Source: Adiantum capillus-veneris (Eukaryota; Streptophyta; Polypodiopsida; Polypodiales; Pteridaceae). From it: DNA of 64,000 bases. The notes beneath the pieces are model-generated. The model did not search any database and was not told the origin of the DNA. It worked only from the letters and a program-made list of their open reading frames with translations. Shown here piece after piece: positions 25,729-36,960 of the stretch. Numbering within the stretch: the first letter of the stretch is position 1; each line of letters starts with the position of its first letter. The DNA lies in assembly GCA_014529385.2 (NCBI GenBank), contig CM043944.1:81834384-81898383 (forward strand), in the 5' to 3' direction. A program made the translations under genes and the position numbers.

Positions 25729-25930
25729 CAGATTCGTCGATTTAGGCAGTGTGTAGACACTCATCTTGGTGCAGATCCGCCGATTTAGGCAGCACAACCA
25801 CAAATTGCAGATTCATGATTTCTTAAACAATGTTGAATGCAGATTTGCCGATTTAGGCAGCATTAGTGCAGATTCACCGATTTAGGCAGCACGTCTTATT
25901 GGTGTAGATTTTCCGATTTGGGCAACACCA
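25729..25930 (+). repeat. Irregular repeats of a GATTTAGGCAGCAC motif
   Basis: Five clear copies of CAGATTCGCCGATTTAGGCAG-like sequence at about 25731, 25771, 25839, 25868 and 25903, plus one decayed copy. They sit in the LARD tail a few hundred bases before the polypurine tract. A diverged version recurs at 45.5-45.75 kb. Confidence 0.75.
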
Positions 25931-26341
25931 ATCACAAAATCATGCTGCAATGGTTGGCCACCACTGCAACTGGTATGATTTTGTTACCCGGGTATATAAT
26001 GAAAGTGATTTGGATTTGGACTTATACTATGGAATTGGAATTTGATTGGGATTTGGTATCTGGAGATTATTATGGCAGTGTTTATGTGATGAGATTTGAC
26101 ATTATGAGATTGATGATGAGTGTGACCAATGATATCCTGATTCATCAGGGTATGACATATACTACTTATTCTAGTGGTATGGGACACTAGAATAGGTAGT
26201 ATGTGGATGACGGCAGGCATAAGCAATGTTGTCTAATTTTATGGATTTTTGTTTTACTATTTGATACAGATTTCTAATCATTGTTTTTGACAAGTATTGT
26301 TTGCAGATTTTTATCTTCGCAACTGAGGACAGTTGCTTTTC

Positions 26342-26353
26342 AACGGAGAGGTA
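26342..26353 (+). other. Polypurine tract of the LARD element
   Basis: AACGGAGAGGTA just before the 3' LTR. Confidence 0.75.
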
Positions 26354-26835
26354 TGTTATAGAATTGATATTTTATTATTTATTGCAGCTGACAGGTAGAA
26401 AAGACTAGACCCAGCTTGGCCTATGCGATATGTATATCATGTATATTTTATTATTCAAGTGCTCTTTTATGAGCTTTGGACATTTATGACCGGCCGGCCA
26501 GTTTGTAACCAATTTGACCATTCAAGAAATCTATATAACAAATACGTGCAAGAAGGAAATGGTCACTTTTGCACGGGGGGAGATTGTACCCAGTGCTTGT
26601 GTCTTCTTCTCTCCTCTCCTCTCTTCTCTCTCGCCGTGCCGGCGTAGCACTCCGCTCTAGGAGGTGCGCCTGCACGCTTTCTTTCTCTGTCTCCTGCTCT
26701 CTATCTCTCTCTTATCGCGTACGGCTTGGAGTATGTGCAAAGATGGGTGCCAGGTATACAATTTTGCTTGTTTATGGCTTGCAGTGTACTATTCTTGGGT
26801 ATTTTTGCAGGCCTTCCGCGCTCCCGTCTGTAGCA
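26354..26835 (+). repeat. 3' LTR of the LARD element
   Basis: 482 bp, same termini as 15660-16140, followed by the second GCTTC. Confidence 0.93.
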
Positions 26836-27037
26836 GCTTCTAGACCTATCTCAACAGGGGACCAAAAGGAGAAATGGTTGTATCTCAATAGGGGTCCAAA
26901 AGGAGACGGTCTACCAAAGAGCAATGTGCAATAAGTGCTTCTAGACTTATCTCAACAGGGGACCAAGAGGAGAGATGGTTACATCTCAATATGGGTCCAA
27001 AAGGAGGTAGTTTATCAAAGAGCAATGTGCATCTAAT
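26836..27037. repeat. Two tandem 101-bp units
   Basis: Each unit begins GCTTCTAGAC (26836 and 26937) and carries TATCTCAACAGGGGACCAA, then GGGTCCAAAAGGAG and CAAAGAGCAATGTGCA. The LARD inserted exactly at the start of the first unit. Confidence 0.85.
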
Positions 27038-28496
27038 GGAGCTTAAAAGACCTTAGGGTTAGCTTCATTAAAGACCTCCAAAGGTTAGTGTTAAAAGTCC
27101 TTAGACCTTAGGCAAGCTAGGGATGTTCTTGAGGTGGGATGTTCTTGAGGTGGAAACCTGGCCCAAGCTTGAGGTGCTTTTCATGCTTGGTGACTAAGGT
27201 GCTTGAGGTGCTTGTCATGCTTGGTGACTGAGGTAATTGAGGTGCTTGTCATGCTTGATGAGTAAGGTACTTCACGTGCTTGTCGTGCTTGTTGACTAAG
27301 GTGCTTGAGGTGCTTGTCGTGATTCCTGACTAAGGTGCTTGAGGTGCTTGTCATGCTTGATGAGGAAGGTGCTTGAGAAGCTTCCCATGCATGGGCGGTA
27401 AGGTACTTGAGTCAAAAAGAGACACTACAAAGGAGGGGGAAAGCCCCAAAGTTAGGGGAATCTTTGACTTCCCCTCCGACTCACCCAAAGGGCACCCCCT
27501 TTCTCAAGGGACACATGTCAAGCTCTCCCTACGCTTAGCCACATGGTATGCTTGAATCCTATTGGCTTGGCTAAAGAGGGGTCCAATGAGCTTCAAGTTC
27601 AATTCAACAAATATCTAGATATTTTCAAGCTCTCTCTCTCTCAAAGAGGTAAGGAGGACAATTGTCCTAATGCTACCCATGTTGCTCGAAATGCATTGTG
27701 CATGTGATTGGCTAGGCTTAGAGGGGTCCAATGAGCTTCAAGCTTGAGCTACAAGGAGGGGTCAACCAAAGCAAGCAAGGGGTGTGTTTGGGTGTATACA
27801 CTCTCTCACACACTCATTTTTCACATTCTCACTTGGTGAAAGGGGAGGAACTCCATCTCTTCTTTGAGAGCCTACACCAACACTCTTGGCTATGGAATGC
27901 AACCCCAACCAAGATCCATGCTTCAATGCTTAAGCTTGCCATCTTCATTACTATGCTATTATGTATGCTAGCAAGAAGAGTGGTGATAAGTGAGGAACTA
28001 TTTCTTTCTCCTATGAATGTTTCTTCTTCCTCTACCCTACCCTCATCCCCCACTAGCTCTCTCCACCTTTGAAGGTGTTTGAGGCCTTGAGACTGAGGCC
28101 GGGATAGTTAATGCTTTCTACAAAGTCTATGCTATGTTCATGATGCATGAAGCTTTCCATCTTCATTGCATCAGATAGGTCACAAGGAACATGGTCACAA
28201 GGAACACAAACTTTGTATTATACCAAGTCTCTCTTTATGGGAGAATCTCTAATACAAAAGCCTATTGGAGGGGGGACCGGCTCCACATGAATCTGGTCCT
28301 CAATTATTGTCAAGTTCTCTAAACTCTCTCTCTTGCAAAAGTATTGTTCATGCCAAGTTGATTAAGTATAATGGTTATGTTCCTAATGCTAATTAAGTTC
28401 ACCCTCTATGTTCTCAAAGTAGCCTCGCAAAAATGCTCTCTTTAATTCTCCTAATTCTGCTAATCTCAAAGTTCATAGGCCATTTCCATTACACAA
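26841..28496. other. Right flank of the insert that splits the X LTR
   Basis: About 1.65 kb with no recognised protein. It opens with two 101-bp tandem units, then a 34-bp minisatellite. A 113-codon frame (27731-28072) has a hydrophobic segment IFITMLLCMLA but no family I know. Together with 15544-15659 this is the rest of the DNA inserted into the X LTR; I could not find terminal inverted repeats or a target duplication for it. Confidence 0.5.
27171..27408. repeat. 34-bp minisatellite, about seven units
   Basis: The units start at 27171, 27205, 27239, 27273, 27307, 27341 and 27375 and follow GAGGTGCTTGTCATGCTTGG then TGACTAAGGTGCTT with small changes. The 34-bp spacing is kept exactly. Confidence 0.9.
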
Positions 28497-29354
28497 CTCG
28501 ACAGGGCATGGCCCTCCAACGCCCTTTGAACTTCAATACAAACTTGGAAGAAAACAAGATTTCTATTCCCCCTTTAACATCCACCCATTTGATTCTTCCA
28601 TATCCAATGGTTGATCCATCAAGCCCGGTTGAAACCTTGCATACCATACCTCAACTTCACTTGTTCCCTTTGCACTTTGACTATAAGCACGGCTTTGAAC
28701 CTTGTGTCCCAGAACGAGACCCAAACTTCAATGGGCTGTACATTGTTGACCGAACCAATTGATCAGTCGTAACTTTTGACTACCACCACACAATACATGC
28801 TTCATCGCAGAACTTGGTTGAGGCCCAAAGAATTCCAGATGGCATGACTCCCAATGCGGTCAACTTGGCCCAAAATTGGCCACCGAAAAATTTTATGATG
28901 TCCATAACTTGCTTTGTAGAGCTCTTATTTGCAATCCAAAAGGACAGGCATGCTCCATAATTCAAGCACTACGTGTCTATCTGTTGACATCCACTTTGGC
29001 CACGTGTCCCGAACTACCTTGTCCGCCTCAGATCTGCTAAACCTTCCAACTTTGAATTGGCATAACTTTCACACCGAGGCTCCGTTTGACGAGCCATCTG
29101 GACCGGCTTCTAGAGCACATCAAAACACTACATTCTAAAGCACTCACTTGGCACTTTAGACACCTTTACCTCGTATTCCATTCGGACTATATTTGAAGTA
29201 TTTTTGGCCTAAAAAGCCACATTAAGCATACACTTCCACTACCATTTGGCTGCCCAGGACCTTGATACCTGCTTAAACCCTTTGCCATGCACTTGTGCAC
29301 ACCTCTCGCACCACTTAGCACTACTTTTGGCCTCGACCAACTTTGTCTGTACCA
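28497..29354 (-). repeat. Element X 5' LTR, right fragment
   Basis: Matches 13308-14164 of the complete X LTR from CTCGACAGGGCATGGCCCTC to the terminal TGTACCA. It ends without a polypurine tract, as expected for a 5' LTR; the following bases ATGCA partly match TTGCA to the left of the 3' LTR (weak target-duplication evidence). Confidence 0.75.
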
Positions 29355-31078
29355 ATGCAGCTTCAAAAAACCTAATAATGTTCTTGTAACCTATGGATGC
29401 ACGCATAGTAGCATGTTTTGCCTCTAAAAGATTGTGTGATTATCCCTTGACCTTACAAATTGGTGTGTGGCACAAAAGCACTTGAGTCATCTTGGGCAAT
29501 GAATCTGCTCCCCCAATGTGTCATAACTACATCCCACAAAGACAACCAAGTTCCAAGGAACCAATCTCATCAACCACTGAATGAACAGCTCTCCAGAATT
29601 GCCTTACCTCTTCTTTACAAACAATTTCTACGTTCTCTATGGGGGCAGGCTTGCAACCATTTTTGAGACATGATCTTATGTTCTTGTTGGAATGAAGAAT
29701 GTATGCACTTCACAATGTGTCTGACCATAATCTTGTCCCAATGGAATACACATGATCTCTACTTCTTAGGGATCTTCTTCTTGGCACCACCAGTATACAA
29801 TGCATAGACCAATCTATCTGCATTTGCCTCATCAGCCATGAAACCTTCAAATTCAAGTTTAGCATGACCCTGTCCATGATGACTTTATCAAGAATGTTCT
29901 AGAATTTTTTTAGGCATACTTTTTCTCCACATTAAACTCACATATGTTGAGAGTCAACAACTCTCTTACATATGGATCATAAACATGGGCAGACATAGTT
30001 GGCTAGCCATCCACCCAATGTACATGGTCAAAGTGGACCCACATAGCTTGAAAATTTCCACCTGGTGGCATGTGGTTAACCAAGTCAATATCACTCCTCC
30101 TTGGTCCTATTGTGGACATTTTGAACACATGTGGATGCTACCCAATTCCAACCTTCCTTAGAAACAAGATGCTGTGAAGGAATGGATATCGTGATTTGGC
30201 CTCTAGAGATAAGACAAAATCAAGCCGAATAGTGGTAGACTCCAAAATTTATTGAACATGACATTTGTCTAATACCGGAGTCACAATGTCAAGGAAACTA
30301 GAGATTTCATCATCTGCCATTGGAGTGTTGGTATTTGATGTTTTTTCCTAGAGTCACCATCCGCCATTGGAGTGTCAGGTGATGTTTATGCCATTAGCTT
30401 GTCCATTTTAATCTCCTCTTCTATTGTTTGTTCAGGTTTCTTTGGTGTAGCCAAGGGATCAAATGTAGCTCCTTGCAAAATGCTAATGAAATTGTTTGGT
30501 CAACATGTCTACTCTTCCCTTCAGCCACTAGGTGTTGATAAAACCCAAGATGTTTTAGACACCTACTTACATTAGCTTTTCAGTAGGGATACAATAGTAA
30601 ATAGCATTAGGGCATGTCCCAAAGCATTCCAGCATTTTTCGACATTGTCGGCATACAAGTTTACCATGATCTGCGCTTGAGATAGTCTTTCTTTCCACTG
30701 CAATTTAATAAACATGCTAGTTCTGACATAGTGACTACAATCAAGATTACGACGTCTCAAGTGCTTGACATGATGACTAAATTGGACAACAATATTAAAC
30801 AAATCACTCCTACATGTCACATATTATGTCAAACAATGTTTATCAATTTTTTCCTCCATACCGTGCATTGGTGACAACACTCCTTGTGGAGGAAGTTCAA
30901 AGCCTATGTAACCATGATACTTTAGAGGCAGTTCCATCACTTTAGAGACGTCAAAAACATATGTCAAGGCAACATTTAGGCTGGTTTGGAGTGGGAGGAT
31001 TTGAGTAACATCAATAACACTCCTAACTGATGAAGCTCGGGCATTGACATTCTCCTTCTCTATAGGACCACAAAACAA
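29355..31078 (-). pseudogene. MULE-type transposase, badly decayed (copy B)
   Basis: Pieces in several frames line up with copy A at 36.9-40.5 kb. From the N-terminal side: a GFELPPQG segment (EFPPWGG in A) and GMEEKIDKH (AMEHKYDAH in A), a zinc motif CRQCRKMLECFGTCPNAIYY (CHFCKAIAFCTAKCDC in A), MSTIGP with WVHFDHVHW and AHVYDP (WIHFDHTKR, CHVYDP in A), then GFMADEA (GFMVDKAQ in A) and SCVFHWDKIM (SCLFHWKQSL in A). The last two are the second acidic motif and the CxxH motif of Mutator-like DDE transposases. No frame is longer than about 85 codons. The left end abuts the X LTR and the right end the copia element at 31.1 kb. Confidence 0.65.
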
Positions 31079-31156
31079 ACATTACCAATAGCTTTACCAG
31101 CAACCAAAACCTTGAAAATTTGAGCAAACACATGGTCTGTTACCATATACATGTGG

Positions 31157-31364
31157 TAGTGATGTGTATGAACACACTAGGACCGTCAGGGCATTTTTCC
31201 CCTCTTTAGGAGGTTCTTTCCCCCATGCATTGTATATATGCCCATCACTCTAGGGCCATCGATCTCTCCATTGCACACTAAGTAATACACTCTTTGTTGT
31301 GCACCTTTAGCTTCCTTCATCTTCTCTAAGTTGTGTGCATTTCCCTGCAACCCTAAGTCCAACA
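31157..31364 (+). repeat. Probable 5' LTR of a truncated copia element (start uncertain)
   Basis: Ends ...CCAACA at 31364, two bases before a primer site. The start is placed at TGATGTGTATGAAC but a TG at 31138 is also possible. No 3' partner was found. Confidence 0.45.
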
Positions 31365-31366
31365 AT

Positions 31367-31378
31367 TGTTATCAGAGC
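31367..31378 (+). other. Primer binding site with one mismatch
   Basis: TGTTATCAGAGC, one base different from TGGTATCAGAGC. Confidence 0.7.
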
Positions 31379-31935
31379 AGGTTGCGTCCTCCCGGGCTTA
31401 GTCGCTAGCAACTCCAACACATGCCTGCTCACTTTCTTCGATTTCAGTGAGCTTTGGAGAGCGTTCATAGGTCGACAAAAATTTTGGGATACCTCAAAGA
31501 ACTCAGTTTGCCCATATTTCTGATTCGGGCTCATTTTGGCCTCCGTTTCCACTACAAGCAGTACTGCATTGGCTATTTCGTCATTTTTTGTAAAATTTTT
31601 ATCAATGTCATTTTTTGCATACCAGGTCCCTTATAGTCTTCCACGGTTTGTGCTATATAGCACGGGTTGTTCCCGCTTTGTTTCTCATTTTTTGGGACAA
31701 TTTTCACATCATCTGCAAGATTTAACATGGTTGACAACAACACTATATGGGATTATATGATGCAACATGTTCTTGTGTCGAAGGGTGTCTAGAATATTGT
31801 GCAGGGCATTGATGTACATCCTAGTTCTAAGGATGTAGGTGACGTTGAGGATGTTGTAGGAATTGCTATTGCTGCTGTGAGAGTTTTTTTGCCTACAGAT
31901 GAGCAAGCTCGTTGGAATGTAAAAGATGTGCATTG

Positions 31936-32617
31936 GTTAACTTAAAGGCGTCATTTATGCCTTTAAGTGGGAGGTTGTTGGGTTAAAGGCCTAAATAACC
32001 TCTTTTTGTACATTTTTATACTTTGTCCAGGTTCACATTGAACCTAGACACATTTTTTTTAAGTCACTTATAATAAAAGTGGAAAAACCCAAAACTCACT
32101 TATTGAGTTTTCCCCAAAAACGTAAGCTCTCTGTCTCTCCCTATTTTGATCTCTAGCTCTAGCTCTCTGCTGATCTGTGCCTCCTGCTTCTTGCCCCAAT
32201 CTTGCACTACATCGTGACGTTCACCTACCGGTACCTTCTGCTTCACGCTTTCACTGGATGCACCCTCCATCTCCCTCACTAGGGTAGAGATTACTAGGCT
32301 CATCAGACAGGACTTGATTCAGTTGGATACGAAGAGGACATGGATACAACCTACACATGAGCTAGATACGAAGATGACTTCCAAGATGAACCTTCCCTTG
32401 ATAAAACCTTTTTGTTCCTTCAAGATAAATTGGTCCATCGATGGACATAGTCTTCTTTCTAAGGCCAGAGAAAATATTTTATATACACAAGTCAAACATG
32501 TTATTGGCCTCCAATTTGAAAGTCCTTCCCTCGAGCCCTTCTTATGGATAAGTTTAATGACACCAACGTTGATTGAGGAGGACATAGCACCAAGAGCTTT
32601 CGTTGTACATAGGCATG
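31936..32617. mobile_element. Chimeric insertion: copia end joined to a LINE fragment
   Basis: About 680 bp between two copies of GCATTG (about 31930-31935 and 32612-32617) that interrupts the copia gag. Its left part is the end of another copia element: purine tract AAGTGGGAGGT (31965-31975) and an LTR starting TGTTGGGTTAAAGG (31976) with a TATAATAAAAG promoter-like box near 32068. Its right part is a minus-strand LINE reverse-transcriptase fragment. I infer a composite or filler insertion. Confidence 0.6.
32319..32608 (-). pseudogene. LINE (non-LTR) reverse-transcriptase fragment
   Basis: A minus-strand frame reads VIKLIHKKGSREGLSNWRPI followed by SLALERRL and EQKGFIKGR. This is the fingers/palm start of plant L1-type reverse transcriptase, where the family has LIPKK, NWRPIS and EQ-GF--GR. 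The catalytic YADD part is absent. Both ends are cut by the insertion boundaries. Confidence 0.8.
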
Positions 32618-33599
32618 TGTGAGATGCATTGATTGTGTTTTTTGTGAAGCGCAATATTACTCCCCACATTCGTTCAATGAAACCTGCCAAACAGGCTTGG
32701 GATATTCTAGCTGGTCTTTATGCAAGTCACAATGAGGCTAAAATTGCATTGCTACTTAAAGAGTTGGAATCAAAGATTATGCAGAAGGAAGATGATATGG
32801 ACACTTTCCTTGCTGGTGTCAAGGATATCAATGTGCAACTTATTTTTGCAGGTGAAGTCATTTCAGACAGTTCCCTTGTGCAGAATGTTCTTGATGCCTC
32901 GCCATATTCTTATCAGACTTTTGCTAGTACTTGGAGACTTATGACCCAAGGAAATCTTGAAGTTGTCAAGTTTGATGCATTATGCACATTGCTTTTGCAA
33001 GAGTCAATTTCCAAAAAAACAGGACTAGGCAGCGTGTAGTTGTGAACGTGCTTTTATTACAGCTCAAAAAAAAGGTGGGAATAGCAATGTAACCACTTCT
33101 AATGGTTCTGTTGCGAGTGGCAAAACTTTTGTTCCTAATGCTTTTGCTGGCAGCACTTTGTCTGGCAATTTTGGTGATAAGGGCCAAAAAAAGATGCATT
33201 GCCATTATTGTAAAGCTAATGACCACTTGATCAAGCAGTGTACTAAGTTGAAGGCCAAAGAGGCTAATAAGAAAGAGGGTGGTTCCACTGCAAATGATGG
33301 ATCCACTACAAATGCATCTATTGTTGAGTCTTTTGTGAAAGGAGACTGTGATGCTGATGTTGATGTAGAATGGGATTTTAGTGTAGATTGTACCTATAAT
33401 TCTAATGTCGATGATGCATTCATGTAAGTTGCTATAGATTCACATGTGTGGTATTTTGACAGTGGTGCTACAAAGCACATTACCTCACATCGTGCATTGT
33501 TTACCTCTATTGAGTCTGCCCCTCATGAGAATATGGTCACTTGTGCCAACAATGCTCTTATCATGTTCAAGGAGTTGGAAAGATCATGCCTTCATGAAG

Positions 33600-33745
33600 T
33601 ATACCTTCACTTCTTGCCTTTTTTTTATATAATTTTCTTGTCTTAGAACCTCCTTGTCTCCTCACAAACTCTCACGGCTAAAAGTCCCATGCTTTCCCGA
33701 CTAGACCTCACACTTTTCGACATCATTTGGTGAGCCCCATGCAAA
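33600..33745 (+). repeat. Direct repeat, left copy (possible short LTR)
   Basis: TTTTCTTG, then CCTCACAAACTCTCA, TTTCCCGACTAGACC and GACATCATTTGGTG. It matches 35975-36105 with scattered differences. Confidence 0.55.
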
Positions 33746-35974
33746 GAGATTGGGGTGAGAGTTTGTGATCATAGGAATTCAAATGTACATGATGCAATTA
33801 TAGCAATGTCTATCAAGTGTAGGATCATCATATTCAGATAACCAAAGCCAAGCATATGAAAGAAGCAATGAAACTTGCTTTACAAGAATTGTATGAGAAA
33901 TGTGATATCTTTGAGGGTTATGATCCAAGAAGAGATCTTGAATATTATGCAAGGGAGATGAGGCTCCAAGGAATTCCAAAAGGATCAATGATTGTGCATT
34001 TTAAGAGATAGTGATACCAATGTTTTATGAGCAAATCCACGGAATTTTAATACTATGTGGAGATGATTGGGCTAATGTGCTTTTAGAAGAAACCTTGGAA
34101 TGTATGCAATTGGAAATCCAATGCATTCCTTCTACAAAGGATAATGTCATACAAGATGTTAGGAATGAAGAATTGATATGCCTACCATGTTATGCAAGTG
34201 ATTGCAAACACATTTTTTAAAAGTTAGAAGCTATAATAGATGAGTGTTTGGTTTAGGACAAGTCATTGTTACATGCAAAAAATGTGGATATAGACAAATA
34301 TGTGTATGCAAAATTTGGTATTTTAGTTTTGACACATGAGTGTTGTGATTCGTTGGGTGACCGTATAAAGTTTCCAAGTAGATCTATGGTCAAAGATGCT
34401 ATGGGAGACATTGTGTCTACACGAGATGCTTATGTAAACTCCAATGGTTTTTCATTGGATAAAAATGATTTTTGTGATGTTTCTAGTACTTTTTATGGCA
34501 TGGTTATGCAAAGAATCTTTTATTGTGAAGAAAATGATGAAAAAGATGTTGTAATTCATGTTATTGAACATGGATATAGCCAAAGAAATGTAATTATGAA
34601 AAATACTTTGATTAAGGATGACATAGAGTATTGTTCTTTGGAAGTTGGTTAACACCTTGAAGAGGTTTTCAAAGCTCCAAATGAAGATAATACTTTTTGT
34701 GATGCCAATGCTCTTCGATGTGGTACATATGCTTGCGGATTGATGGACGAGATATATTTCAAAGGTAGAGGCTCTTGTTTGGAGGGGATTCAAGTTGATA
34801 TGAAGACACCCACTCTTACAAATGAGTGCAAGGATTATGATGATGAGTTGGAGAAATAATTGAATGCTATTTTTCTAAAGCACGCTAAATTCTAGGTAGC
34901 AAAAGTGCAAAGATACTTGAAAGAAGGTGAGAGGGTTGAGAATAAGCGTGAAGCAAATATGATTCATATGTCTTTCATATGGGATAACGACTTGTATGAT
35001 GATGGGATATATTCTTGAGAGGGTTATTTTGAAAAGGATCTCATCTGGCTTTTGGACGAAGCTTTGGAGAGTTTTGGTGCTACATACAACAATGCACAGG
35101 CAGAGCATGTAGAGGAAGATGTGGAGTTGATGACTCTTTTAGATGATGCTTTGTAGTAGGGACTTGAAGCTCCTTATAACACAAGTATACATCACCATGA
35201 TGACATATGTGATCTAAAGACACAATGATACGAGCATGGCAAAGATCTTATGCAATTTTTGGATGAGGCTTTACAAATTTGTATGCCTATAAGCGAATTC
35301 TGCATGCCCTCTTTGAGTTGCCAAATGTGGTAATGAATATTACGCCTATTGATCTAGAGGTGCATGCTCATGTTTTAAAGAGTAGAGGGGATGGATTCAA
35401 CTCCCCCATGCTTTTATCCATGCTAGACATACGGGATTTCTTAAAATTACCACTTGAACCAAGAGGACATTATGATGCTTATGGTCTTTGTCAGAGTACC
35501 TATATGCCCTTTGATGTAGGTCCCTCTAATTTTATGCCTATCAATATGGGGAATGTACTACTTATCATCTGGTTGTGCTACTATACCAAAACTTTTGTAT
35601 GATATCCCTGTGATCTATCTAGGTGGGAACTAGGTGCTTATTTGGTCCCTCATTGAATGTTTGCAGTTGATGTGTATGCAAACAAAGAACAAACTCAAGT
35701 TGGCACATGCCAAAGGATGTACATGGTTAGAGGGGTGAATGTCATGAAGTGGCATATTTATAATGTAAACATCATGTTAGTGTTATGAAATCATTACTCA
35801 AGTGCTAAAGCTTCCATGGTCTCTCTTAATCAAAGTTTTGAGGGTTCAAAGAAACTTCATGTGAAAGAGCATAGTATAGGTGCAGTTGGATCTATGGCAA
35901 CTCATTTAAAGGAAGCACATAATAGTTTTTCTTAGCCTATGTGTGTTTTTGAAAGAGGTGCTTCCATGGGTGGA
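33746..35974 (+). other. Unclassified interior between direct repeats, broken frames
   Basis: Several plus-strand frames of 60-128 codons are separated by stops and shifts. One begins KEAMKLALQELYEKCDIFEG and runs to YYAREMRLQGIPKGS; another (34266-34652) has GFSLDKNDFCDV and EENDEKDVVIHVIEHG; near 35.03-35.1 kb an acidic LLDEALESFG segment occurs. I recognise no family. With repeats at both sides this could be a small non-autonomous LTR element or a TE-carried gene fragment. Confidence 0.4.
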
Positions 35975-36105
35975 ATTGAGTTTTTTTTCTTAATTTTCTT
36001 GCCTCACAAACCTACTTGTGTCCTCACGAACTCTCATAATCAGAAGGCCTGCACTTTCCTGGCTAGACCACACAGTTTTTGACACCACCTTGGTGTAAAA
36101 ATAGT
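35975..36105 (+). repeat. Direct repeat, right copy (possible short LTR)
   Basis: Partner of 33600-33745. A purine-rich GGGTGGAATTGAG lies just before it. Confidence 0.55.
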
Positions 36106-36655
36106 TATTGCCCATAAAGAGCTCACATAAGACGTCCCATAAACTTCATAAGTAATTCAATGGTTTCTGTTGCTTTCCACCTATCCACTTTAGTTGTTAA
36201 AGATCATAATTAGATCTCATTACATATCTCTCCATTCTGTAAACTACTACCCTTAATAGCTATGTTATGAATCTAAAATTCATACTTGGCAAGAATGTTG
36301 GTTAAAGTTGCATATAAAAAACATCATGTTTCAAAATAAAATCTCATAAACTTAAACAGACTATTTTCCTTCAACACTTTATTAAATTTGCTTGTCAATG
36401 ATCGTTGAGCTACTTCTTGGCTTGCAATATTATCTTTACGCATAACTTTTCAAATTCCCTCATGGTAATTGCATTGTTCTTCGAAGGATATTTCTAGGTG
36501 AGCAATTTTTTAAGAGCTTTTTAGGAATCAAACAAGCGGATTCCTAAAAAGATTCTCTCTTCCACCTTCTCTATCTCTCTCGTGCAATTTTGCTAGTCTC
36601 CACTCCTTTTTCTTCTCTCTCTATCTCTCTCTCTCTGAGACACACACACACACAT

Positions 36656-36709
<54 letters not shown>

Positions 36710-36960
36710 GAGATAGGCAATGAGGTAATAGGGAGGTTGAGACATATATAAAGATATGCCACCTTTCAAATTGTTTCAAAAACAACAGAGACAAGGGTAC
36801 TTGAAAGAAGAACATCCATTAATCATAGAAAGGTTACATTTTATTGCACTTGCATTACATAGGCAAGAAGCGTTCATTTTTTGGAAGGCCCGACAATCGC
36901 AATAGTATTGTCCTCAAGTGGAAAAAGAAGATTCACCACGTTCCCTAGCTGCTGCATCAT
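36106..36960. other. Non-coding stretch with CT/CA microsatellites
   Basis: Nothing recognisable except short CT, CA and GA tracts at about 36590-36706. The GA tract at 36660-36706 follows CACACACACACATGCACA. Confidence 0.6.

Larger units (their letters stand above)
31727..33560 (+). pseudogene. gag: Copia gag and start of protease, split and truncated
   Basis: Gag starts at ATG 31727 (MVDNNTIWDYM) and has a TAG about 20 codons in. It is cut near 31935 and resumes at about 32618 with FFVKRNITPHIRSMKPAKQA and AWDILAGLYAS, a UBN2-type gag. Further frames give a zinc knuckle CHYCKANDHLIKQC (about 33200-33241) and the aspartic-protease start WYFDSGATKHIT near 33450. The frame then degenerates at about 33560; integrase, reverse transcriptase and the 3' LTR are missing. 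The element lies at the right edge of MULE copy B. This gag differs from the copia family at 21 and 58 kb. Confidence 0.8.

Noticed and set aside
27731-28072. 113-codon frame as a small membrane protein gene
   Set aside because: One hydrophobic stretch only, no homology I recognise, and an equally long antisense frame overlaps it.
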